Positions 1-11,570 of a DNA stretch of 64,000 bases are shown here, in pieces (position 1 is the first letter of the stretch; the number at the start of each line of letters is the position of its first letter). The notes beneath the pieces were generated by a model. The model did not search any database. It worked only from the letters and a program-made list of their open reading frames with translations, and had not been told where the DNA came from. Both the position numbers and the translations under genes were made by a program. The stretch is from Gnetum montanum (lineage: Eukaryota > Streptophyta > Gnetopsida > Gnetales > Gnetaceae), in assembly GCA_015680685.1 (NCBI GenBank), contig MNCI01005867.1, positions 1,271-65,270 on the forward strand, given 5' to 3'.

Positions 1-200
1 ATTAGGAACACATCATACACCTCATCTAGACTAAACCATACGTGACATATGCAAAACTAGTCTAGATGGGAAGACAGTGAACTGCGACCTAAGGCTAACT
101 ATCTAGATACCACAACTAGTCCATCTGCGGAGTTCGACCGGATCGCGCGTGCGACGCTCGTTTCGTATGGTTGAGTGTAGGGGTACCTCGCCACTCATCA
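1..200 (+). repeat. LTR 3' portion (U5 end), Athila-like, CpG-rich
   Basis: The last 100 bp match the U5 ends of the LTRs ending at 49880 and 55069, including the stretch GGTTG-GTGTAGGGGTACCT and the terminus CACTCATCA. The sequence before it holds a run of intact CpG sites (around 140-172) where the other copies read CpA or TpG, so this copy is younger or less methylated. Bases 202-211 begin a tRNA-Asp-type primer binding site (TGGCGCTGTT), which then breaks off. The LTR start is outside the window. Confidence 0.6.
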
Positions 201-211
201 TTGGCGCTGTT

Positions 212-2216
212 ACCTTGACAATGGCATTTCCCATTATTGTGGTTAGTACCACTATTGGTATTGTTCATAAGGTTGTGGAGGAGTTCCACTTAGGTAGTAA
301 GCTTGTTGTTGCTAGTGGAACCATCTTGGACTACCTTGAGGGTAAGGCAATCATCTTGGAGCTTGCCTACATGCTAGGTGGGGGTTCAATGCATACACTC
401 CAGATTCTTGTAACTGTGACACCACAGGGCAACATCCCTTTGGATGTTCATATTGACAGATGTCACATTCAATTTCATCATCAGAATCAAAATCCACTAC
501 TTCCTCTACTGCAGCAACTTTGCCCTTATCTCTTTGGTAGGCATGTTCAACTTCTTTTTGCCTCCTATGATTATTATCACTATTTTGCTCTTTAGATTCT
601 TCAGCAATCTTTAAAGTAGTTTGAAAATTTTCATCCAAAGAGTCCCATAACTTGTCAACCTTGGTTGAAATGTCAGAAACAAATTTTTAGATAGGCAAGG
701 TCTTTCTATTCACCACTTCATCAAGTGGTGAGTCCTCCTCATCACAAAATTGGACCTCTCATTTTCTAATGGATGGATCCCTATTATACTCTTCAGCACT
801 CTCCCTTTTTTGTAGCTCACCTTCTTCTTTTGCCACATGATCAATTAGCCTTTGGATATGATAAGCTCTCATTTCAGACAACCTCCCTTGGGCATACACC
901 CCAAGGGTTCTTCTTGTTTCTACTCTGCATCCATCTATGATGTGGTGAAGTTGTTCCCTCTGAGAGTAACCATGGCTAGGACATCTATGTAGAAGTGAAT
1001 AATATCAGCCCATGGTAGCATCCAAGGGCTCATGTGCTCCTTGTTTTTAGCCTTGGATTTTCCTTCTCAGATTAGACATTATAGAGTACATTTGATATTT
1101 GTCATTAAACATTTTTAACATGGTACTCCATCTTTGGATAAATTTCGATTCTAAGAATTGGTACCAACTTTCAACTTCCTTAATAAGTGCCCTTGGGAAA
1201 AGCTTGAGTTTCTACCACTCATTCTTGATGTTTTGTAAGGCACAGGCATCTTGAAAAGCTTGCAAATGTGTCTATGGATTAGAATTGTATCCCCCCTCAA
1301 ATCTTAGAATATTGTTCATATTTAGGTGCTTGATCCGACTATCCTTCATATGCGTAGTTGGAATCCTTACTGCCTCTGCAATGTTAGGCATACTTTGAGT
1401 TGCCAGTAAAGGTTCATCATCATCACTATGTTGATGATGCTGATGATGGTTTCAGCCACTCTTCAGTCTTGGTGACCTTCACGGTCATTATGATTTCATC
1501 GATCACCCTCATCACCGTTGTTTTGACAATGGCTTTCATGAGAACCGTTAGATGAAGAGGAATGTTCGGAATTAAATGAAGAGAATGAAGAGGAAGGTGG
1601 ACTGCCACCACCATCATGGTGTCCACCACCACTCTTATGCTCTTTACGATCTCCATCATTAGATCCCTTGTTATTACGATGTTTACCCAAGTCCCTACCT
1701 TGGCTATTGCTCTTCCTTGAACCCAATTTATGAATAGTTGATCACAGGGTCAAGTTCACACCCTCACCATCATTAGTAGGGGTTGGAGATTCTTCATGTT
1801 CAAAACCTTCTAAGGGAGGATCCTCATTATCCTCTTGATCTAGTAAGAACAAGGGGTTAGTGTAATGTTTGCCCTTTGTGGCTTCATGGAGTCTCTCCTG
1901 ACGTTTATCCCACTTACATTGTGTTTTAGTGGAATGATAGTTTTGAGTGTCATATCCATCCACAACGTACTCTTCATGAAGATATGCTATGCCCAACTTC
2001 TTAAGGGTTTTAATTAGCATTTCGGGCATAGATCTATTAAGGGGCAAAACAACATTGCCCTCCATATCATGCCATCACATTTGTTCATCTTAGTGTAGGA
2101 TGAAGGTGAAATTTGGCACAAACTCATCTGGATGAGTGTATACCACCTTGCATTCCTGTGGGACTAGTGGTTTAATATCATCATGCTTATAGGAAGAAGA
2201 AGACATTTTGTAAAAT
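212..2216 (-). pseudogene. Athila-like gag remnant of element E1
   Basis: Read on the minus strand, the frame starts at the ATG at 2216 and runs left with many stops and frameshifts. It matches the gag of E7 (55221-57725) and E3 (12940-15543) in order: an N-terminal region (MEGNVVLPLNRSMPEML near 2065), a Ser/His/Asp-rich low-complexity stretch (about 1430-1730), a central capsid region and a cysteine motif CDICQYEHPKGCC near 440-460. Gag would form the capsid that packages element RNA. The copy ends abruptly near 212 against an LTR tip of opposite orientation. It is not functional. Confidence 0.75.
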
Positions 2217-2342
2217 GCAATGAAATTGTTAGTGTGCTTTTATAATTTTATGTACAATGGGAATGATATGGACCTTTAGGTTCGTACAACAATATTAGTG
2301 GTATCCACTTAGACCTAAATAGTGCATGTTCCACAAACAAAG

Positions 2343-2360
2343 TCCCTAGCAATGGTAACA
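2343..2360 (-). other. Primer binding site of E1 (tRNA-Asp type, decayed)
   Basis: Minus-strand reading TGTTACCATTGCTAGGGA lies directly inside the LTR end. Athila-lineage elements prime from tRNA-Asp with TGGCGCCGTTGCCGGGGA. The differences are mostly CpG to TpG/CpA. Confidence 0.6.
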
Positions 2361-2361
2361 A

Positions 2362-3271
2362 TGATGAGTAGTGAGGTACCCCTATGCCCAACCATATGAA
2401 TCACAAGCGTTCATGCATGATTTGGTCGAATTCCATGGACTTTATCGTTTCCAGTGCACTAACCCTTAGGAAGTGAATCTAACCTTAAAGTCAATCATTG
2501 TCCTCCCAATTACACTTGTGACATTCATTGGTATGGTTAAGTGTAACTGAGGCATCTGATTTTTATCATTTTGTATTTTATATTGTGGGTGCTCGAAATG
2601 TAGTTAAAAAGGAGTTTAATTAACTAATCATTGAAGTAATCCTAACATAAGCATCTCTTCCCACTTTTCGTACATGTCTTGAACGCATGTATCCACTGCT
2701 GGACGACCAAATGCTATGCTACTGGGCGTGCCAAGCAATAACGTTGCTAGGATTACCAAGAACATGTGTTATGCTTGAAGTAGTTGTACTTATGTATTTA
2801 ATCTATCTAGCTTAATAATCTCATTAACTCAATTGTTGAAAAATAATTGCGAAATAATAGAGAATAATTAACAAATAATTGAAAACATTGAAAAAATAAA
2901 TAAAAGAGCTAATCTTTCCAAAGTGCTACAAGGTTTATCAGAAAGCTCATTTTTATTGCCACACACACTGTCGTGCTGAGGTACAATAATGCTTGAATAA
3001 AGATCCATACATTTAATGACTCTTGCTATGGGCACTCAAGAAAAAATTCTAACTTTTAAATGGAAAAAATGCAAGAGCTTTGCTACTACTGAAATCTAGA
3101 CTTCCCATAAATGCAATTGGTAGGTGCATATTTATAGGTGACGGATAGACATTGCATCAACGAGGCCTCATCAACGTAGGTCAAAATGCGTCGATGGGGC
3201 CTTGTCACCATGGTTGGCTGCATCGACAAGGCCTTGTCCTCGTTGACACAGCCGACCAATGACGACTCATC
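2362..3271 (-). repeat. 5' LTR of element E1 (Athila-like)
   Basis: On the minus strand the LTR starts TGATGAGTC at 3271 and ends TACTCATCA at 2362 (about 910 bp). A TATA box (CTATAAATA) lies near 3127-3136. The U3 contains repeated GTCGATG/GTTGATG and AAGGCC words. It interrupts the gag of E2 exactly at 3271/3272, so E1 inserted into E2. The start is set by analogy with the LTR at 54242, which begins with the same nonamer. Confidence 0.65.
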
Positions 3272-3544
3272 ATACATGGCTCAAATTCTTTTTCTTAAAG
3301 TTGTTTAAAGTATGGTGGGTGTTGAACACTCTAGAGGCAAAACGATGTTACCCTGTAGGTCTCTCCATCTCAACTGTCCATCTTGGTGAAAGATGAAAGT
3401 GAAATCAGGATATTAAGGATCAATGTGAGTGTATGAGAATCATGTTTGCATAAGCATACTCCAGGCTTCATCATCATTTGTTCTATTATTGCCCCTTTGT
3501 AGCTCTTTGGTAGGTGATAGTTTTTCCTTAAGTGTTGAGGCCAT
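3272..3544 (-). pseudogene. gag 5' fragment of element E2
   Basis: Minus-strand ATG at 3544. The region around 3310-3400 aligns with the start of E7 gag (the CACCAAGATGGACAG and GGTAACATCGTTTTGCC region), then is cut by the E1 LTR at 3271. Only the N-terminal part of gag survives, with stops. Confidence 0.6.
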
Positions 3545-3669
3545 TTTATATGTGCAACACTTGGTTAAGTATGTATGTTATTAGGATTACTTAAAGATAT
3601 GAAGATTGACTTTATGGTTCTTAATACAACGAACTTCATAAGATTAATTACTTAGCACACATTGACACA

Positions 3670-3687
3670 TCCTCGACAACGGCGCTA
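3670..3687 (-). other. Primer binding site of E2 (tRNA-Asp type)
   Basis: Minus-strand reading TAGCGCCGTTGTCGAGGA, next to the LTR end. It keeps two of the three CpGs of the canonical site, so it is the best-preserved complete primer site in the window. Confidence 0.65.
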
Positions 3688-3688
3688 A

Positions 3689-4579
3689 TGATGAGCAATG
3701 GAGCATCCATCACTCTACCATACAAGTCATGAATGCTCATGCACGACTAGATCGTAATTTGCAAATGGACAATGTAATTATGCTAGTAATTGATGTTAAG
3801 TTTGAGATTGTTGTCTTCCTACTTTAAGTTAGTGAGGTTTAGGTGTATGGTTTAACTTTTACTAGGGCATATGATTAGTTGATGTTGTTAGGTTCTGATT
3901 ACTCCTAGTTACAAACATAATAAAAGTGAAGCAAAATACTAAATCTAAGTAATGACAAAAATGTAAATCTATTCTATCCTATAACAATGAGCATCCGTTC
4001 TTGGCTTATCAGACATGCCTTGGACTCATGTAATCGTTACTGGGATTACCAAGTGAATTCACCATTGAACGAATCAAGTGAAACCACTACTAGGTTACCA
4101 AACGATTACACTTTAATGCTCAAAACTAGTCGTATTCATTCGCTTTACTAGTGAACAAGTAAAATAAAGTGCCTTGGAAATGTAAATGATTAAGCTAAGA
4201 AAACATGGAAATTATGCTAAGTAAACAAATAAAACTAAGTGGATGCTGCAATAATGGAAAGCAATCTCAATCTTTATTGCCCTCATGAATTGTGTCCAAG
4301 TACAATTCACTTGAATAAAGATTCCATTTGATTGATAAACATCACACTACGGACATTCACTCTATCGCTAACTAAGAAAACAAATTGCAAGAGTTTTCCT
4401 AAGACTTGAAATAAAAAGTTGTTGATTGTGTGCCTAAGTGTAAGTATTTATAGGGTTGCACACATCCTGAGAAATCATATCAACAATGACATAGCATGGG
4501 TTACAACATCGTATCTATGACATTGTTGCTACGATATCATAGATATGATATCACAATGCAACAAAAATTGACTTTATCA
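3689..4579 (-). repeat. 5' LTR of element E2 (Athila-like)
   Basis: About 890 bp, from TGATAAAGTC (4579) to GCTCATCA (3689) on the minus strand. The TATA box (CTATAAATAC) is at about 4443-4453. The U3 has a near-perfect palindrome at 4533-4552 with arms GATATCATA and TATGATATC. The R-U5 part resembles the other LTRs (GAGTG-CC-TAGTG region near 4340-4380). The right border marks the edge of the retroelement block upstream of the host gene. Confidence 0.65.
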
Positions 4580-5270
4580 TAAGTGTAAGACAAATACCAA
4601 AGAGCTATTAATATCTTTAATAAATCTCTTGAGCCATAATAAAATTTACTAGCTTTTTCGTTGCTTATTAATTATTCATACGACATTGGGCATCACTCTT
4701 AGTTATTGATAGTTAATTAATACTAAGTTTAATAGTGAGGCATTACGCTAGTACTAAGATCTTTAATTCTAAGTTGTGGGTTTGATTTTAATAGATAATA
4801 AATTATAAAGTTCTATTTAATTATATATATATATATTAGGAATAATTTGAAAGTTCTAAATTATGAGGTGGATTTGGATAGATAATAAATTATAAAGTTC
4901 TATATGACTAGATATCTTAGGCCATACTTTAAATTGTGTTACGAAGGATGTACCCCACCCTGTTAAAGGCCCTCCCGTCACCTTATGAATCCGAATGCCT
5001 TCACGGTACGGAATTCCGAATGCCATCGCTATGCGTGATAACATGGAGGCATTCGCGTGAAACAATACCGCTTATCATGAAATAAAAGAAACCATGAAAT
5101 AAATAAAACCCTTGAAAGGCGAAAAGTCGAAAAATTTGGAGTATAAAGATCGAGTAAGCGTTGCCGAAGATTTCGCTGAGGGAGAAGCACAGCGATAATT
5201 TTAACAGCGTAAGCAAAATCGAGTATTTTTGTGCTTTGGATCGACAGCTACTTGCACCAGCAGGGCAGTT
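4580..5270 (+). promoter_or_regulatory. Upstream and 5' leader region of the PUX7-like gene
   Basis: No retroelement similarity was seen. An AT-rich part contains a direct duplication of about 50 bp (around 4771-4823 and 4857-4909) with an exact 24-bp core starting at 4793 and 4880, and an (AT)n run near 4822-4838. From about 4920 the sequence becomes CpG-richer and holds TCCGAATGCC twice (4990-4999 and 5015-5024) plus the inverted GGCATTCG (5048-5055). This is probably the core promoter and 5' leader. The transcription start cannot be placed from sequence. Confidence 0.45.
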
Positions 5271-8200
5271 ATGGATAACAATAATGTCTTGGATGCCGAG
5301 CAACAACAAAAAATGGCATCATTCGTTGAAATTGTAGGGGAATCCACTGATAAGGCTCGCCAGTTTTTGCAGGTCGGTTTTATATTTTAGTTTTCGCAGG
5401 AATTGTTTGCTTCTTTTTTCGTGTTGCAATGTTCCTTCATAGTTTAGGTTAATTAGGTATTCGATGCTTTTCGTTAATGTGATTCATGTTTTTAACGATT
5501 GTGGATGTCAAAATGATGTTAGTTGAGATTACAGTTTAAAATTTCAACAGAAGATAATTCATCTGGAAATCCGGAATCATGTTGTGGCTAAATTTTGTTA
5601 GAGTAGTTGGGTCTGGAAGGTAACCTTGGTATCGAATTTAGGTGTTTACGAATTGGTACCGCAAAATTAAGCAAGTTCTTTTTGAAACGTTGGATTGATT
5701 GGTGAGCCGTTTGCTATGGGGCTTTATATTGAGGTTGGTTTCGAATTTGGCTAAGGATGATTTTTTGTTTTTTTTTGCTGCAATTTAGAATCATACGATT
5801 ACTCTATTTTTCACTTTAAGAGCGCAAAAACTTTGACAGAAATGTGTTTCTGTAATACCACAGATCTCCAAAGAAAACGAGGGTTACTACACGATTTTAC
5901 CTATCGTTATTATTTGTTGCGTTTATTCTATTGCTTTTTGCTTTCTTTCTGGGCAGGATACCTAGGTTGTTTGTGTAATTTGTAAGTTCAAAATATATCA
6001 CGGAAGACTGAAGGGGTTTTAACCTTGCTATTAAGACGTGTTTCTTGTTCTACTCATTGTTTTGGTGTGGTTTTGTTAATTAATCTTTGCCCTTTATTTG
6101 TTTTTTCCCCCCCGTAATTTTATAAAGGAAGCCATTTGTCAGTCTTCTTCTATATTTTTATAAGGAAGCGTTATTCATTCCGATTTTGTTTTTGGCAGGC
6201 AACAAATTGGCAGGTTGAAGATGCGATACAATTATTTTATGCTGATAATGAAGGAAGAGCAGTGGCTTCTTCCTCAATACCAGCACCACTGGAAACTGAA
6301 GCAACATCTGTCAATGACCGGTAGTTGTCAAATTTTACATATATTTTGGAATTTGTTTTTGTTTTATTTCTGTTTTTAGTTTTGTTCTTTTGTTTGTGGA
6401 TTTGTTTTCTTTCCAGTGCACCTGCTAATTATGGAATGATATTCATTTGTTGTTCTCTTTTGCATTTTTATAGCCAAACTGAAACTTCAAGTGATTCCGT
6501 TCGTGCACCCTTACCTGTAAGGAGAGAAACACTATATGAAGATGCCTATCAATACAGGTGCTGTTTGTTTTTTGCATGCTATGGTACTTTTATAGTTTCT
6601 TAATATACATTGTAGTGGAATGGATATGATGGAAATTTATCCTTTAAAATTTGAAATCTTGGATGTATCGTAAATAATTCCCTTGATGAATAATACTCCA
6701 AAAAATGAAATCTTTCTTATTAAAACAGAGCACAGTGGTCAGGACAAAGATCCAATCAAACTAATGTTGTAGATGCTTTTCGGAATTTTGAAGAGGAAGC
6801 AAGGTTGCGGGCCTCATGGTCATCTGATTCACATGATCCTCCAGCTGCAGAGACTGTTAGGGATAATCTTGCAGCATTATATCGACCACCTTTTGCTTTG
6901 ATGTTCCGTGGCAGTTTTGAACAGGTTTTATATTTAATATTGCCCCCTCAATTTTTTAGCTAACAGTTTTTTAGTATGATAGCTTTCTGCTATTTCTAAT
7001 ACTTGGATTCTCACTTACTATTGCTGAAATATATACAAGAGGAAAATTACAGCATAATGCATCAACTAAGAAGCAAGGAGAAAATTATTTAGAAGAATTG
7101 ACTAATAAATACTGAAGAGCCATGTGAGGACGTTGTTTACATGCAAGAATATATTTGACCAAGAATGTTATTTGGTAATAATGGCTACTTAATGATTTTT
7201 AGTAAACTCTGTACCTTATAATATTTTTGGTTAGTGAAGTGTTAAACATTGCAAATGTAATGTACAAATAAATTGAAAATTTTATTTTATTTGGCTGTGA
7301 ATATTTTATGCCACATCATAATGCTTGTAAAAATGGTATAATTATTTGTGGACAAATACATTACCCAATGTTGTACCAACCTGGAACTATAAAGATTTCT
7401 AATCATACTTTATTGAAAGTCCCACCATTTTAAAAACTTTGAATTTGACATTTGTTCATACCAAAATATTTTGCTTATAAGAATGTTTTGTTATTTTGAT
7501 GTCATACAGGCAAAAGTGGAAGCTTCAAGACAGGGAAAGTGGCTATTAGTTAATATACAATCAACCAAGGAGTTTTCCTCTCATATGGTATGCAAACTTT
7601 CGCTGAGTTCCTTTAACTTACAAGTTCCTCCCATGAGAAAGCAAATTTATTTCATTTTGTTGTTTGGACAGCTAAATAGAGACACCTGGGCTAACGAAGC
7701 TGTCAAAGAAACGATTAGTTCAAGTTTCATTTTCTGGCAGGTAATTAGCATGCTTTTCTGGCTATAATTGTTCTTTTGGTGAAACAATCAGTGCGGGTTT
7801 GAAGTTTGATTCTTCTGTTTCTAAGCTAATGTCTGTTTATTTCTTTTAATAAAGCTATCTTAAGTCAAAATTTTCAAATCTTAGAATTTAACTTCATCAT
7901 TACTTAACTGATTGTACTAATTTGTTTCCAATGATCCAGGTGTATGATGATGCTGAAGAGGGAAGGAAGGTCTGTACTTATTACCATCTTACTAAGATGC
8001 CCACCATACTTGTCCTTGATCCTATTACTGGGCAAAAAATGAAAGCCTGGAGTGGGATGGTTGATGCAGAGCGTTTGTTAGAGGTGAACACCATTGATGT
8101 CTTATTGTCATCGTATAGCTTAGAATATTCTTTTTGCTTTTCTTGTTTGTAGTTTCAGTTACATACGATAATCTTTGAATCTCTGGTATTTTAATATGTC

Positions 8201-9415
8201 TGAGGATTATGCAGGATTTAATAACATATATGGACAAGGGGCCTCTAGAGAAACACCTTACTCTTCCACACAAAAGACAAAGGGAAGTTGATGAAACACA
8301 TGCAGAAAATGTTCAGGGTATGCTTGGTCTACTCTCCATCTTATACTGAAATCTTATATTTCCTTGTATTGTCTTCTGGGACTAACTTGTAATTATTTGG
8401 TTTTGGAATAATTAGGCGATTTTAGTCAAATATCTTGGAAATGAAAATTCATATACTGCATTTTTATTTAAAAATGCTTATCTGTCTGCACAGTTATTCA
8501 TAATGCTGTCTTGATTTTCCTCTGTTTCAGTTGTTTTTTATTTCTATTTTTGTTTTCAATTTTTTGTAACATGTAAAAAAGAGCTTTAGCCAAATCCATT
8601 TTGTTGGAATAAGGTTTGGATGATGATGATGATGGAAAAAGAGCTTCATAGTGGCAATAACATAAAGAGTATGGGTGCCATTTCAGTAGGTTAAATCTTT
8701 GATCATAACAAATTCCCCTACGCCCAAATGCTTACACTCGAGAAATACTGTGTGTAATTTTTTAGTTTGCTTGTAGATAAAAAGGAGTATTGGATTAGTA
8801 ATTTTCCTTTCTTATGGGAACACAATAAATACTTAACACATCTATCTATCTATTAATGGGTCACTTAAACAACTTGTAGATGATGAGCTACAACAAGCAT
8901 TGGCTGCTTCATTAAAGGGACTGAAGCAACCACTTGTTAAAGAGAATGGTTCTGCTGAATCGCTTGCTGCTTCAGAAATGAAGCAACTAGATAATGATGA
9001 AAAAACAGTTTCAGGGTCCCTGAAAGCGAAACTTGACTATCCTCCATTACCAGAAGAGCCAGATGGTGACAAATCAAAATTATGCAGAGTAGGGATTCGG
9101 TTAGCAGATGGTAGGAGAGTGCAAAGGAAGTTTCTTCAGACTGATTCAATAAAGGTGAATATAATGTCAAATAAACACATACTGTAGCAGAATGTCACTT
9201 GTTTTTGTAAAAAATTGATTGATATGGATCTGTGTTTGTGTTTGCAGTTGCTCTGGTCTTTCTGTTGTTCACAAATCAAAGAAGCTGCAGAGGGAAGGGA
9301 GTTCAAATTGGTAAATTCAATTCCTGGTGAATCAAAGACTTTGGATTTCAACAGCGACTTAAACTTTTTGGATTCAGGGATCTGTAACTCAGTTGTTTCA
9401 ATGACATGGGTGTGA
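5271..9415 (+). CDS. PUX7: Plant UBX domain-containing protein, PUX7-like (UBA-UAS-UBX CDC48 adaptor), ten exons
   Basis: Exons: 5271-5372, 6199-6320, 6474-6557, 6729-6924, 7510-7587, 7672-7740, 7940-8083, 8215-8317, 8880-9154, 9248-9415. Every intron is GT...AG and the phases agree, giving 446 residues (Arabidopsis PUX7 is close to this length). Domains: UBA-like at about 10-50 (ATNWQVEDAIQLFYADN), UAS thioredoxin-like at about 146-275 (LYRPPFALMFRGSFEQ, FSSHMLNRDTW, FIFWQVYDD, GRKVCTYY), a UIM-like acidic/alanine helix at 301-312 (DELQQALAASLK) and a C-terminal UBX at 366-446. The UBX loop that is FPR in many family members reads IPGES (416-420), as in PUX7. The family binds CDC48/p97 through UBX and ubiquitin through UBA/UIM, linking ubiquitylated substrates to the unfoldase. 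The frame is intact, so it should be functional. The start is the first ATG and gives the expected N-terminus. Confidence 0.93.
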
Positions 9416-11346
9416 AATTTTGGTGCTGTGGCAACACTTTCTGGGCTGGGTAACCTAGATGTATTTGTTATTTAAATATATATAATTCATTCCATGATGT
9501 TGATCATATGATGCTCGGTAATCATTTTAAGTGTTTGGTCTTTTGCCAGTGGCAATTTTTTGGTGCATTTAGGGGACTATGGATCATTTTTACGAGTAGC
9601 CCGGTCTTGTGTTAAAAAAGCTATGTACATATATAGTAAGAAACATGCAGGAGGCTCTACTAGATAGAGCAAACTGTGAACGCAGTTACCAGGTGTAACA
9701 CAATGCCTGGATGCTTCAGTTGCTGTTTGAAAAAAATTATTCTTTTGTGACATAGGTAGGATGGACAGTTGATTTGATGTGGAGTTTATGTTAAATATTG
9801 TTTCATGCATTCCTCTTTGCCTAATTTTTGCATTAATTATATACGAAACATACAAATAGTATCATGGTTCTATCATAGTCTTTGGCAGAATCCTGATTAA
9901 GGGTTTTAAAAAATCCAGTTTCAGTCAGTTGCTTACTGATTCTGCATATCTTAACATGATAAATGGGGGTAGGGGGTGGTCCAGAACAAAAGGCTTTCCT
10001 GGGGATTTTAACCTATGTTTTGAGGCATGCAAGTCGAAACTTTTCATAAATAAACTTAGTGATTGTGATTTGTGAAATGGTTAATCATAATAGGTGTTTG
10101 TGGCAGACATGAAGCAGAAGGAAAATTAATCGCGGAACAAAAATATAAATATATTAAAAGAAGTCCACTCAGAGTTTTGTGGTAGTTTGGTTTAGGGTTT
10201 GGAAATGTCGTGGGGGCCGCGGTTGGGTTGGGGTTGATTTCTCCATGTTTCCTGGTTTTCCTATCTCCAATCGGTTTAATTGATTCATCTTATTAGGAGT
10301 GATGGTTTCTGGATCGGTTTCTGAATTGACGGTCCTTCAATGTGCTAGTTTAACGGTTTTCAGTCTCAAAATAGAGTTTTGTGGATGATTGAAAAGACGG
10401 CATTTTCTGAATGATCGTCAATCGCTTAAGGATAGAATCGATTGTTTTGTATCTCAGAAATAACATATCAAGAAAATACAAAACTTGGATCTGACCAAAA
10501 TCAAAAATTGATGAAGCTTTCGATCATTGATTTTTCCTGAATCAAGAATTACACTCATTGATTGAAACGTTTCCTTTTATGTTTCCATGCATCTCAGGTT
10601 TGTTACTTTTGTTAAAACTAGTTGTTCTGATATGCAAAGCAATCTTGGTGCTTAAAAAGATATATTTTCTATGATTTCTTAGTGGTTGGTCAACTCGTAC
10701 ATGCAAAGACGACCTACTGTTAAGACTGATCTATGGGGATGAACTAAACTAGAGGGGAAAATGGTTTAGTTGGGATCAAACTGTGCTTTGGTTCGGTTGA
10801 CCTGTACATTGGGGCAACACATTTTGGAGATGAGTTGCACTAGGAAAATATCTAACATTCATAGGTTGACCTATACTATTTCCTCGGGTTGATTTATATT
10901 ATTGGAGTGTATACCTTTAGGTTGGACTGAAACTTTGTCAACCTATATAGGATTGACCAATTGATGGGGATCTACTTGACCTGGACCCTTGGAAACTCGC
11001 AAAAAAACATGTTAGGGTACACCTAGTAATTGGGGCTAACTTGGTTTGTTAAAGGTTTACATCTTGAACAATTATAATAGTGTCGACCGGAAGGTAGAGG
11101 TTGCCTATGAAATTATACCTTTTTATTAGTTTTGGTTGGGTTAACTTATAGGGTTAGGGTTGACTTTGACTTGCCTAGTTGAACAAATAGACCTTTAAAG
11201 CATTGAATTAAGCATGACTTGGTTTGGAGTAGAATCCAAAAAACTTGTAGCAAACAACTTTAACTATAAACATCTTCAAAACTATTTCTTTTATCATTCT
11301 TTCCCTAGTGAAAGATAAATGGATGTAGAGGGAAAAGATACATCAT
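9416..11346 (+). other. 3' flank of the PUX7-like gene and unassigned AT-rich DNA
   Basis: The 3' untranslated region follows the TGA; its poly(A) site is not certain. I see no gene beyond it. At 10685-11180 there are many TTGAC/GTCAA words (GGTCAAC, GGTTGACC, TTGTCAACC, GATTGACC, TTGACCTGG), resembling the U3 sequence of some LTRs here, so an old unclassified LTR is possible. Confidence 0.4.
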
Positions 11347-11570
11347 TGATGAATCATCATCATTGGGTTGTGTTGATGGACATGTGTCAATGCATGGGAA
11401 GATGTGTTGATGCATATGCATTGACATAGGGTCTATTTGCCTATATAAATGTGTGTACCCATTGCATTTATGGTAACAAATTGTCAATAACTTAACTAAG
11501 TTCTTGAGTGTTTTTTTTTGTAAAAGTTAGAATATTTTTTTTAAGTGCACGTAGTAGGACTCAAGACATC
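11347..11570 (+). repeat. Truncated LTR (U3-R), plus orientation
   Basis: Starts TGATGAATCATC. A TATA box (CTATATAAAT) lies at 11441-11450. It continues through CATTTATGG and a TAGAATATTTT...GTAGTAGGACTC stretch that matches 54379-54426 and 49218-49270. It then stops abruptly where minus-strand reverse transcriptase of E3 begins. Confidence 0.5.

Noticed and set aside
149-595. 148-codon open frame on plus
   Set aside because: Antisense shadow of E1 gag; the minus strand aligns with gag of E3 and E7.
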